A stretch of DNA of 64,000 bases from Sutcliffiella horikoshii (lineage in GTDB: Bacteria; Bacillota; Bacilli; Bacillales; Bacillaceae_I), in assembly GCF_021991925.1 (NCBI RefSeq), contig NZ_RXZI01000002.1, positions 434,001 to 498,000 on the forward strand, written 5' to 3'. Made by a program: the position numbers and the translations under genes. Shown one piece after another: positions 46,619 to 54,228 of the stretch; position 1 is the stretch's first letter, and every line of letters starts with the position of its first letter. Below the pieces are notes generated by a model. The model was given only the letters and a program-made list of their open reading frames with translations. It ran no database searches and was not told the origin of the DNA.

Positions 46619-47301
46619 TGGATGGTGGAGCTGGTGGTTTTTCCGGAATGTTATTGCATGTGCTTCGGATAGTTGGAATAGTGTTGTTTGTCGTGGGGGC
46701 TGCTTTGTTAGTTGGAAGCGGCCTTTTGTATTGGGAGGGGTTTTCGGCTGTTGATGAGAGGAAGGATATTGTTGAGGAGTTTTCGTCGTCGGGGTTGGAA
46801 TTGGAGGAATTGCGTTTGGGCGAGTCTCGGGTTACGGGGGAGGGGGAACGTGGTGAATCTGTAGAGGTAGAGGCAAAAGTAGTGGCCGGTGAAGAAATCG
46901 GCGAAGTTTATTTTCCTGTTTTGGAAGTTGGAATGCCGGTATTCCATGGTGTGTCTGAGGATGAGCTGGTAAAGGGAGTTGGCCATGTACCAGGAAGCCG
47001 GTTACCTGGAGAAGGGGGGAATATTGTACTTTCAGGTCACAGGGACACCGTATTTCGTAGGCTTGGGGAGCTTAAAGTCGGTGATAAGGTTGTAGTAGGA
47101 TTTGATGGTGGGGAGTATATCTATAAAGTTGCCAGGACCAGGGTGGTAGACAAAGAGGATACTTCCGTGGTGGTCCCGAAACCGCGGGAGGTGTTGACGA
47201 TCACGACATGTTATCCATTTCGATTCATTGGAAGTGCGCCTGAACGTTATGTGGTGGAGGCGGAGTTTTTGGGAAGGAGGTGGGAACAGGAAGTTCGTTA
47301 G
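46618..47301 (+). CDS. Class D sortase
   Basis: A 227-residue membrane-bound transpeptidase. An N-terminal membrane anchor (13-37) precedes the sortase barrel. Catalytic residues are H141 (LSGHRDTVF), C198 (TITTCYPF) and R210 (SAPERY). The HRDT...TTCYPF pattern and the spacing are typical of class D sortases, such as B. anthracis SrtC, which prefers LPNTA. ATG 46618 overlaps the stop of the acidic surface protein gene, so they are coupled. Use of many Val codons and G-rich wobble positions differs slightly from the neighbours. It should cut between Thr and Ala of LPxTA-like signals. Confidence 0.92.
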   Translation: MDGGAGGFSGMLLHVLRIVGIVLFVVGAALLVGSGLLYWEGFSAVDERKDIVEEFSSSGLELEELRLGESRVTGEGERGESVEVEAKVVAGEEIGEVYFPVLEVGMPVFHGVSEDELVKGVGHVPGSRLPGEGGNIVLSGHRDTVFRRLGELKVGDKVVVGFDGGEYIYKVARTRVVDKEDTSVVVPKPREVLTITTCYPFRFIGSAPERYVVEAEFLGRRWEQEVR

Positions 47302-47431
47302 GTTAGGTTAGCTTAGGCTGGTGAGAGGGGACTGGTGGTTATGCGAGTGAGTGAGTGGATTGCTAGTAGAAATATCGGAGATTTTCCCTAAATAGAGAGG
47401 GAAATCACTAATTTCCATTGTTCAAAATGTG

Positions 47432-47598
47432 TTCGGACATATTTTAATGCGGTTTGGACATTTGAACCCACTTTTTAAGCTAACTTTGGACAAAGATTTC
47501 GCTCATTGAGACAATAACAAGGTGGGGTTCGGACATTTGAAAATTTGGTTCGGACACTTTCACCAAAACTTCGGTCAACTTCTCGAAATCTTCGGACA
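47432..47598 (-). repeat. Array of TTCGGACA units phased at 21 bp
   Basis: Units TTCGGACA or one-base variants start at 47432, 47453, 47485, 47528, 47549, 47570 and 47591. The last four are exactly 21 bp apart, and so are the first two. On the minus strand the 21-bp units encode degenerate heptapeptides (MSEDFEK, LTEVLVK, VSEPNFQ, MSEPHLV) in a 39-codon frame from 47599, without a good ribosome site. It is probably a repeat array and not a gene. Confidence 0.75.
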
Positions 47599-47656
47599 TT
47601 TGCCCTAGAGGGCTACCTGTATCATGGATATAACCCTTAAATTAACCGATGAATTT

Positions 47657-47758
47657 AGCGCATTAACGCACAGAGGGTCAGACCCCTTTTAGCGCATTAA
47701 CGCAAAGAGGGTCAGACCCCTTTTAACACATTAACGCGCAGCAGGTCTGCCCCCCCCC
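47657..47758 (+). repeat. Three tandem 34-bp units containing GGGTCAGACCCC
   Basis: Units 47657-47690 and 47691-47724 differ at one base (AGCGCATTAACGCA, then C or A, then AGAGGGTCAGACCCC, TTTT). Unit three, 47725-47758, is diverged and ends in a run of C. Each carries the dispersed palindrome plus an ATTAACGC arm. There is no spacer between units, so this is not a CRISPR array. It lies just past the end of ywpF. Confidence 0.85.
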
Positions 47759-47776
47759 TCTTATTCACGTCTATTT

Positions 47777-48205
47777 CTACTTACTCTTCTCCAACACAGG
47801 CTTTTCTTTGACTTTTGCCTTGAAGGCTTGGACGAGTTCTTCGCCTGCGTAGCCTTCGAGGACGAGGCGCTCGAGCAGTTTTTCGTGGTAGTTGGTGTTT
47901 TTGCGGAAGAGTTCGCCTTCAAAAAGGATGCTCATTTTGTTCTCCATCACAGCCACTTGGCGAACGACAGCTTCAAAGGAAGCGGGGTCATTTGTCGGTT
48001 TTGAGATGGTGGCTTGAATGTGAAGCATCTCTTCGGTATCACGGAACTTTTCATATTTTTCCGGCTCGCTCTTTGGAAGCAATGCCTCGATCAGCCAGTT
48101 TTCTTTGCCGTACTCTCTATTGATAATCAAACCGTCTTGTAAATCCAGCTGTTCAACGTCTTCACCATGTACGAGGGATAATGCTACTAGTTTGAACGTT
48201 TTCAT
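47777..48205 (-). CDS. ywpF: YwpF-like protein
   Basis: A 142-residue cytoplasmic protein starting MKTFKLVALSLVHG, with an IINREYGKENWLIEALLP core and a lysine-rich C-terminus. It matches the Bacillus YwpF family, whose function is unknown. The context supports it: in B. subtilis ywpF lies near the ssb paralogue ywpH/ssbB, as here. ATG 48205 follows GGAGG by 7 nt, and a GTG-started extension of 29 codons upstream lacks support. It reads toward the 34-bp tandem repeats, which may act at its 3' end, since I see no other terminator. Confidence 0.75.
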   Translation of the reverse strand: MKTFKLVALSLVHGEDVEQLDLQDGLIINREYGKENWLIEALLPKSEPEKYEKFRDTEEMLHIQATISKPTNDPASFEAVVRQVAVMENKMSILFEGELFRKNTNYHEKLLERLVLEGYAGEELVQAFKAKVKEKPVLEKSK

Positions 48206-48427
48206 GATTTTCCTCCAACGGGTCATTTTTTGGCTTAGTCGCAGTGGCAAACTCACGTTTAAGGCACTGGAGAAACCAATAACATGTACCAATATTTTGT
48301 CTTATTATAACATAAGCGCAACGAAAGATACCTTCTCAAAAAGAAAGCTCAAAAAAATATCCCATTTCTTCTAATATCATAATTCGACATGCACGTGGCG
48401 AATCAAAATCGTATTTTCCTCTAGGAC

Positions 48428-48507
48428 AAAAACATGTTTTTACACAAAAAACACCAATCAAAATTCTAAAATCCTCATTTTACCAGATTTCCAAGAGCAG
48501 TTATGAT
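48428..48507 (+). promoter_or_regulatory. ComK-box pair and -10 element of ssbB
   Basis: A perfect AAAA-N5-TTTT box (AAAAACATGTTTT, 48428-48440) and a second, near-perfect one (AAAATCCTCATTTT, 48468-48481) lie about 40 bp apart centre to centre, that is, on the same DNA face. TATGAT at 48502-48507 is the likely -10, about 42 nt before the ATG. ComK activation of ssbB is known in B. subtilis. The rest of 48206-48548 shows nothing else. Confidence 0.7.
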
Positions 48508-48548
48508 AACGAAGCAGCACGAAAATTGTAGAAAAAGGAGGGAAGAAA

Positions 48549-49022
48549 GTGATAAATGAAGTAGTGCTCATAGGCAGAATGGTGAAAGACCCGGATCTGC
48601 GGTATACAAAGGATGGAATCCCTGTTGCCAGCTTTCGTTTGGCTGTCAATCGCACCTTTAAAAATCACGAAGGGGTGATTGAGGCGGATTTTGTTTCCTG
48701 CACTGCATGGAGAAATCTTGCGAAGACAACAGCTGATTATTGTCGGAAAGGTGCCTTGGTGGCTGTTACCGGAAGGATTCAGACAAGTAGGTTTGAAGGG
48801 AAGGATGGCACCACCGTCTTTGTGACAGATATTGTGGTCGACAATGTGCGATTTCTGGAAAAGAAGCGAGAGGAAAAACAGGAGGTCCCTGCGGCTTCCC
48901 ATGGAACAGTTCCCCCGCCGCCACCGCCAAACCCTGACAAAGCCCCGTACACCCAAGCCCAAGGACAAAGGGACAGTGGAACCACCACGGGAATGGAACC
49001 AGGTTCAGGTCCCACAGGGTAA
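48549..49022 (+). CDS. ssbB: Competence-associated single-stranded DNA-binding protein
   Basis: A 157-residue SSB. The OB-fold occupies 1-105 (MINEVVLIGRMVKDPDLRYT, FVSCTAWRNLAKTTADYC, VVDNVRFLEK). It lacks the acidic DDDLPF-type tip of the housekeeping SSB, as ssbB paralogues do. The C-terminal 45 residues are Pro/Gly/Thr-rich. An overlapping +1 frame continues to 49122 with a Gln/Ser-rich tail (VPQGNQNVSHQTQ, ending RQPEKVEA), which looks more like an SSB linker, so a frameshift near 48930-49000 is possible. The start is at ATG-like position 48549 (GTG ATA AAT is upstream at 48549-48557, after AAAGGAGGG). It is preceded by ComK boxes and faces away from ywpF. Confidence 0.88.
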   Translation: MINEVVLIGRMVKDPDLRYTKDGIPVASFRLAVNRTFKNHEGVIEADFVSCTAWRNLAKTTADYCRKGALVAVTGRIQTSRFEGKDGTTVFVTDIVVDNVRFLEKKREEKQEVPAASHGTVPPPPPPNPDKAPYTQAQGQRDSGTTTGMEPGSGPTG

Positions 49023-49229
49023 TCAGAACGTTTCCCATCAAACACAGGAGTCCCAAGTATCCTCCCATACACAGGATCATCCGGATTTCATGGGAAGGCA
49101 GCCTGAAAAAGTCGAAGCTTAATTTTCTGCGCCATTAAAGTCGTCCATATTTATGTATCAAGTGATTTTTAACCTATTACCAATAAAGCAAAGGGCTCCC
49201 CTCCCATTTTTGCTTTGGCCTTTCATGTA

Positions 49230-49268
49230 AAAGGCAACTTGCGGAAACAAGCTGCCTTTCTTTTTTTG
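49230..49268 (+). terminator. Terminator after ssbB
   Basis: Stem AAAGGCAACTTG with CAAGCTGCCTTT (one mismatch), followed by CTTTTTTTGC. Confidence 0.8.
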
Positions 49269-49349
49269 CTTATCAGCATGAAGCAGAGGATAAGCCCTCC
49301 AGGTTCCTCTAGAGAGAAGAATTGCCTCTATGTATCTCCATTTCATGGT

Positions 49350-49377
49350 GCCAGCCTTTGAGGGGTTGGCTTTTTTC
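49350..49377 (+). terminator. Second hairpin-plus-T-run terminator
   Basis: GCCAGCC (49350-49356) pairs imperfectly with GGTTGGC (49364-49370), then TTTTTT. Together with the previous one it brackets 49270-49349, which has no visible gene. It could end a small RNA, but no promoter was found. Confidence 0.5.
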
Positions 49378-49416
49378 GGATATATTGGTTAGCTTGTGGG
49401 GGGCATAGACCCACCC

Positions 49417-49815
49417 TCATTTATTCACATAGATACCCATCATTTCTTCCATCACTTTTCGATCTGTTATGTTTTGCTTGGTATGCTTATGTAGTATTTC
49501 TTTGAACTTTTGGTGCTGTTTCAAGTAGTCGACAATTTGCATGAGTTCTTCGTCTGACTGGTTGATCTGATAGAGTCGGTTGAATTCTTTTACATAATGG
49601 TCTTGTTCATAATGGTTGCCTACCAGGTAATCGATGGACACCTTAAATAGTTTGCTAAGCTCGATGAGGGTTTCTAATGGGGGCACTTCCTTTTCCGTTT
49701 CCCACTTACTGATGGTGGCGTGTACCCTGTTCAGGCGATCGGCAAGGTCTTGCTGGGACCAGTTTTTCTGATTGCGAAGGTATTTGATGTTTCTGGCTAA
49801 AAAGGACGTGTTCAT
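49417..49815 (-). CDS. XRE-family HTH regulator
   Basis: A 132-residue protein with an N-terminal Cro/C1 helix-turn-helix (about 5-62, IKYLRNQKNWSQQDLADRLN, then TISKWETEKEVPPLETLIEL, SKLFKVSIDYLVG). The C-terminal 65 residues are helical and probably bind a signal or dimerise. SinR/Xre-like regulators of this size control mobile elements, competence or biofilm genes, and the target here is unknown. Two successive ATGs follow AAGGAGAT; the second (49815) was chosen for spacing. Divergent from the 50049 gene across 230 bp, which may be a target. Confidence 0.87.
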   Translation of the reverse strand: MNTSFLARNIKYLRNQKNWSQQDLADRLNRVHATISKWETEKEVPPLETLIELSKLFKVSIDYLVGNHYEQDHYVKEFNRLYQINQSDEELMQIVDYLKQHQKFKEILHKHTKQNITDRKVMEEMMGIYVNK

Positions 49816-50048
49816 CATATCTCCTTCCTCTTTTCCGCATTTCTTTTAACGTAATAGATAAGAGAAGGAGTGACTGTTCTTATGTAGAACAATGATCGTT
49901 AATGTTCCTATATGGAAAGTGTCGAATTTTGCAAATTAAGGAGAATAATTGAGTATAGGAAAGAATACCTAGAAAAACACAACAAAACATTAAATTACCT
50001 ATATTTTCTATAAAAAGTAAATTTATCTATACTTAGGAGGAGTGAATT

Positions 50049-50537
50049 ATGCAAGAGGGAGTGATGAATGTGGCAGATTTCAAGTTGACGACAGTTAGCT
50101 TTCATCCTGGGCCAGGTGACAGTTCGGCTGATGGGCAAAAGTACTTTATTTATATAAAAGAACCATCGGAAGACTATTCTGCATCAAGGGCTTCTTTTTT
50201 TGAAGCATTGGAGATCAGTAAGGAAGAATTATCTTTCAAAGAGAATCTGCGCTGCATTTCCACGTCCGGCAACCAGGCCGTTGAACTGCACTTCCGCTCT
50301 TATGCGGATAAAAGGATCATTTCGGTCACCATCAATCTCCCAAGTTACCAGCTTGATATCTCCTCCTATGCGTGGTACCGGCATCGAAAAGCATTCCTCA
50401 AGGTCGATTATCCAGAACAAGTGGGCATTGATGTGATAGAAGAGCTATTGCAACGTATTTTTGTGAAACATAAAGGGAAAACCGCCTATCTTACCATGAG
50501 GGAATCGAAACCTGGTGTGACAAGTAAGAGAATTTAA
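50049..50537 (+). CDS. Hypothetical protein
   Basis: A 162-residue cytoplasmic protein that I do not recognise. It has a mixed alpha/beta composition, no membrane segment and no clear catalytic motif. Recognisable stretches are FKLTTVSFHPGPGDSSADGQ, the core KRIISVTINLPSYQLDISSY and the C-terminal basic end KPGVTSKRI. A very good site (TTAGGAGGAG) precedes ATG 50049. It is followed by the VanZ-like gene after 120 bp, without an obvious terminator. The function is unknown. Confidence 0.7.
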   Translation: MQEGVMNVADFKLTTVSFHPGPGDSSADGQKYFIYIKEPSEDYSASRASFFEALEISKEELSFKENLRCISTSGNQAVELHFRSYADKRIISVTINLPSYQLDISSYAWYRHRKAFLKVDYPEQVGIDVIEELLQRIFVKHKGKTAYLTMRESKPGVTSKRI

Positions 50538-50659
50538 TCATACGTGTATAAGGGATGCCTAGTTGGGACACACCGTAATTAAGTAGAATCTTTTTCTTAA
50601 AAGGCATCGAAAAGAGAGCCTCATAAAAAAGATCTAACACATTACCGGTGGTGGCTCCT

Positions 50660-51190
50660 ATGAAAAATAAGAGAATCCTATACTATTTGTTCTTGGCCTT
50701 TGGCTGGACCGTCATATTGTTTTATTTGTCTTCTATGTCCTACGCGGAGCAGGATATCAGGCCATACTTGCGGATGCTTGTAGCAGAAGAACACATCGCT
50801 CAAGTATTTTCCGACGTCGAAATTACGTACAGGGATAACACGGTGAGTGTAGACAATATGGGAGGCTACCAGTTTGTGGAGTTTCTCTTCCGAAAAGGAG
50901 CCCATCTGTTTTTTTATAGTATCCTTGGTTATTTGCTTGTCCGTTATTTTGCAAGTTCTTTAGGGAGGAAGTATTTGAGGGTCTGTTTGTTTAGTCTATC
51001 AATCCTTCTAACCATTTCGATGCTTGACGAGTATTTGCAGCACCTGCACCCTGAACGAAGCGGACAGTGGGCGGATGTTTGGTTGAATGGTATGGGTGGG
51101 GTAAAGGGGATCATCACCGGTTTCCTCTCCACCTATATAAAAAAGAACCGTAAAGCCGAAACAAAAAAGAGCGCAGATCCATCTATGTAG
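50660..51190 (+). CDS. VanZ-like membrane protein
   Basis: A 176-residue protein with four or five hydrophobic segments and VanZ-family motifs (FRKGAHLFFYSILGYLLVRY and LDEYLQHLHPERSGQWADVW, with the glycine-rich NGMGGVKGIITG end). It differs from the VanZ-like protein at 28282, so the two are paralogues of different branches. ATG 50660 was chosen over the earlier in-frame GTGs at 50648 and 50651; the ribosome site is weak in every case. The gene's last bases form the left arm of its own terminator. The role is unknown, probably in the envelope. Confidence 0.85.
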   Translation: MKNKRILYYLFLAFGWTVILFYLSSMSYAEQDIRPYLRMLVAEEHIAQVFSDVEITYRDNTVSVDNMGGYQFVEFLFRKGAHLFFYSILGYLLVRYFASSLGRKYLRVCLFSLSILLTISMLDEYLQHLHPERSGQWADVWLNGMGGVKGIITGFLSTYIKKNRKAETKKSADPSM

Positions 51191-51211
51191 ATGGGAGCTG
51201 CGCTTTTTTTT
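51171..51211 (+). terminator. Terminator overlapping the end of the VanZ-like gene
   Basis: GCGCAG (51171-51176) with CTGCGC (51198-51203), and inner CCATCT with AGATGG, followed by eight T residues. The stop codon lies inside the hairpin. Confidence 0.88.
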
Positions 51212-51220
51212 GGTAATGAA

Positions 51221-51365
51221 GACAATCCCAACGCCAAAATGGGAGTGAGATTGTCATTATCGACCTTTAAGACAATCCCAACACCGAAATGCGAGTGAGA
51301 TTGCCATTATCAGCCTTATGAAGACAATCCCAACGCAAAAATACGAGTGAGATTGTCATTATCTC
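51221..51365 (+). repeat. Three tandem ~50-bp hairpin repeats
   Basis: Units start at 51221, 51271 and 51323 and share GACAATCCCAAC, then a variable 8-9 bp, then GAGTGAGATTGTCATTATC. In each unit the ends GACAATC and GATTGTC pair (in unit two, GATTGCC pairs imperfectly), so each can fold into a hairpin. They lie between convergent genes (VanZ-like and SNF2 helicase), and the helicase gene has no other visible terminator. Confidence 0.85.
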
Positions 51366-51414
51366 CAACATTACTATGACTTCGCTTTACGTCGATACTA
51401 TCCACGAAGCATCA

Positions 51415-54228
51415 TCACCGCAACGTCAACAAATCTCTCAATTCCTCATTATCAAGCTCCGTTATCCAGCCTTCACTCGTGATGATCTGGTTATTCAGCG
51501 CTTGCTTGGATTCGATCATGGCATCAATTTTCTCTTCCAGCGTCCCGGTGGCGATGAATTTATGCACATGCACAAACCGGTCCTGGCCGATCCTGTAGGC
51601 CCTGTCCGTTGCTTGGTTCTCAACAGCCGGGTTCCACCAGCGATCATAATGGATGACATGGTTGGCCGCTGTCAGGTTCAATCCGGTTCCCCCTGCTTTC
51701 AAGGAAAGCACCAACACATTGAATTCCCCGGCCTGGAAGTCTTGGATGAGTTGGTCACGGTCTTTTTTGACCACACTACCATTCAGGAATCTTCCCTTTT
51801 CCCCTAAACTAGAATCCAGAGCCTCGATGATCATATTCCCCATCGAGATGTATTGGGTGAAAATAAGGCAGCTTTCTCCGCGCAAACGGATCTGCTCCAC
51901 TAATTCCACGAGCTTTTCCATTTTACTGGAGCGCATCAACAGATTCTCCGGGGCCTCTTCTTTTAAATAAAGGGCAGGATGATCGCATACCTGCTTCAGC
52001 TGTCCGAGCATTTTTAAAACAAGGCCGCGGCGCTGGATGCCACCGAGTTCTTCTACCTTATCCAATGTCTCTTTTACGAGCTGTTCATAAATGGACGCTT
52101 GTTCAATGGTCAGCGGGCAATATTCCTTCTGCTCCTGTTTGGCAGGAAGGTTAAGGGCTACCTGTTCGTCTTGCTTGGTCCGGCGCAACAGGAATGGCTG
52201 AATCAGCATCTGAAGCTGCTGAATTTTCTTTTTATCCTGATCCTTTTCAATCGCCAATACAAACTGCTTATGAAAGGAGCCAAGGGAACCCAGATAACCT
52301 GGATTGATAAAGTCAAAAATTGCCCATAGCTCCGACAGGCGGTTTTCCATCGGTGTTCCCGTCAACGCGATATGGTGCCCGCCACTCAGGTTCCGTACTG
52401 CCTGAGACTGTTTCGTATCTGCATTTTTAATATTCTGCGCTTCATCCAGACAGATGGTGCGCCAGCCGACACTCGCCAGCTCCTCTTCATCAAGATGGGA
52501 GATGGCATAGGAGGTCAACACGACATCAAACCCGAGTACTGCCTCGCGGAAAATGGATCCTTTCCCGCGATTGGGTCCGTAATGTAGCATCACATCCAGG
52601 CTAGGAGCGAACTTTTCCAGCTCCTTTTGCCAGTTGCCAAGGACGGAGGTCGGGCATATGATCAGCACGGGCGGTCCCTCGGGTTCCTTTTCCTTGCAGG
52701 AGAGGAAGTAGGCGATAAGCTGAATCGTTTTCCCAAGCCCCATGTCATCTGCTAGGCATGCACCAAAACCATGCTCCTTTAAAAAGGACAGCCAAGCTGC
52801 ACCATGTTCCTGATAGGGTCTAAGCTCCCCTTTAAATGTCTCTGGCACGTCAAAAGGTGGGATGTCCTTGCCCTGATATAGCTGTTCAATCAGGCGCTCT
52901 GCTGATCCGGTAAGTTCGTAGGAGATATCCTGGACGGAATAGCTTGAATTTGACTCTGAATCATCCGGAATCTCGCCACCCATGCCGGCTGCATTGCTTT
53001 TCAACAGATCTTCCATACGGATCCCGTTTTCTTCCGCATGCTTCATCATTCTTTTGATCTCTTCAATAAATCCGGGATCCAATACTACCCACTCGCCTTT
53101 AATCTGTACGAGACGACGGTTCTCTTCTACTAGTGCGAGAAACTCCTCTTCAGACAACTCGGTGTTACGGGTAGAAAAGCGCCATTCAAAATTGACAAGC
53201 GATTGAAGTCCAACGAAGGACTGGGAATGGCCGCCGCCTTTTTTGGAGCCGTTCACCCGGGCTTTCACCTTGATGCGGGAATCCTTGATTGCCTGCCACC
53301 ATGGAGGCAGATGGATGAAGCTGCCGATTGCAAGCAGCTTTTCACTTCCGTCCACAAGGAAGCGCCAGGCGTCTTCTTCCGTCAGATAGCTTCTGATCTG
53401 GCCGTTTGAAAAGAGGGAAGGGGTGAGTTGTTGCCATTTTTTAAATCCGCGGTTCACTTCTTTTTTATATTTTTTATAGGAAGATGGAAGGGAATCCTCC
53501 TCCCACACATATAGTTCCTCTGTTTTTTTATCCTTCAAAAGGGTTTCAAGCTTCCAGTCCTGCTCGCCTTTTTCGGGCTCCAATAAACGGAGTCCAAGCT
53601 TGAAGGGGGTGGAATCTTTTGTCCATCCAATATCCCGGAGCCAGTCCTCTTCGTCAAGATACTGCACCAGTCTGCCTTCTGCCGCAAGTTTACGTGGATC
53701 TCCAGCATAGTTCATCCAATAGGTTTGCAGGTTTTCTTCCTCTTTCCGGTCCAGCCAATCCTTCATGATGGCATCGATCCATTCCTCCATTTTTTCCTTA
53801 TAGGAGGGGAGAAGAGGATTCTGCTCAATAAGCTCCCGTCCCTCGTCAGTTAAGGAGAAAGCAAGCTTTCCTGTCTGCCAGGCAGCAAAGTCCGGTTGAA
53901 ACGCTCTTTGGTTCAGTACATCCGAAACAGCAGGGGCAATCAGGCGATATTGCTCAGACTGATCGCACCATTCCAGCTCTAAAAAGGAATTCTCCGTGTT
54001 GTTTGCAAAAAGTTCCAATGCATCACCGGGATTTAAAAATACCCCAGCCACCCCCTCATGTGTGGACTCCTGAAAAAAGGAACCAAAAAAAGAACCTTCA
54101 TGCCAGGTGAACAGGAGTGGAATGAATCTTGATGGCGGAAGGACAGAAGATCTGAGTTTTACATAAAGAAAAAATTGATTCTGTTCTTCGATGTAGCTTG
54201 AATTGGCATATAAAGCCTCATTAATCAT
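51415..54228 (-). CDS. ywqA: SNF2-family helicase-like ATPase (YwqA type)
   Basis: A 937-residue Swi2/Snf2 protein. The N-terminal half is a bacterial-type regulatory region. The two RecA-like lobes start near 470 with Walker A DDMGLGKTIQL, followed by the DEAQ box (LDEAQNIKN), TGTPMENRLSELW, and motifs V/VI (AGGTGLNLTAANHVIHYDRW, ATDRAYRIGQ). It moves on double-stranded DNA or RNA with ATP and remodels nucleoprotein; the cellular role is not known. The start overlaps the end of the upstream SWIM gene by 8 nt, so they are coupled and likely partners, as with ywqA/ywqB in B. subtilis. Confidence 0.92.
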   Translation of the reverse strand: MINEALYANSSYIEEQNQFFLYVKLRSSVLPPSRFIPLLFTWHEGSFFGSFFQESTHEGVAGVFLNPGDALELFANNTENSFLELEWCDQSEQYRLIAPAVSDVLNQRAFQPDFAAWQTGKLAFSLTDEGRELIEQNPLLPSYKEKMEEWIDAIMKDWLDRKEEENLQTYWMNYAGDPRKLAAEGRLVQYLDEEDWLRDIGWTKDSTPFKLGLRLLEPEKGEQDWKLETLLKDKKTEELYVWEEDSLPSSYKKYKKEVNRGFKKWQQLTPSLFSNGQIRSYLTEEDAWRFLVDGSEKLLAIGSFIHLPPWWQAIKDSRIKVKARVNGSKKGGGHSQSFVGLQSLVNFEWRFSTRNTELSEEEFLALVEENRRLVQIKGEWVVLDPGFIEEIKRMMKHAEENGIRMEDLLKSNAAGMGGEIPDDSESNSSYSVQDISYELTGSAERLIEQLYQGKDIPPFDVPETFKGELRPYQEHGAAWLSFLKEHGFGACLADDMGLGKTIQLIAYFLSCKEKEPEGPPVLIICPTSVLGNWQKELEKFAPSLDVMLHYGPNRGKGSIFREAVLGFDVVLTSYAISHLDEEELASVGWRTICLDEAQNIKNADTKQSQAVRNLSGGHHIALTGTPMENRLSELWAIFDFINPGYLGSLGSFHKQFVLAIEKDQDKKKIQQLQMLIQPFLLRRTKQDEQVALNLPAKQEQKEYCPLTIEQASIYEQLVKETLDKVEELGGIQRRGLVLKMLGQLKQVCDHPALYLKEEAPENLLMRSSKMEKLVELVEQIRLRGESCLIFTQYISMGNMIIEALDSSLGEKGRFLNGSVVKKDRDQLIQDFQAGEFNVLVLSLKAGGTGLNLTAANHVIHYDRWWNPAVENQATDRAYRIGQDRFVHVHKFIATGTLEEKIDAMIESKQALNNQIITSEGWITELDNEELRDLLTLR

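Noticed and set aside
47483-47599. A 39-codon minus-strand gene from the 21-bp array
   Set aside because: There is no proper ribosome site, the repeats continue past its stop, and the array looks like repeat DNA.
47657-47758. CRISPR array
   Set aside because: The units are directly adjacent with no unique spacers, only three are present, and no cas gene is near.
49270-49349. Small RNA between two terminators
   Set aside because: No promoter or conserved fold could be recognised.
51221-51365. CRISPR array
   Set aside because: Whole units repeat, including the positions where spacers would be, and no cas gene is near.
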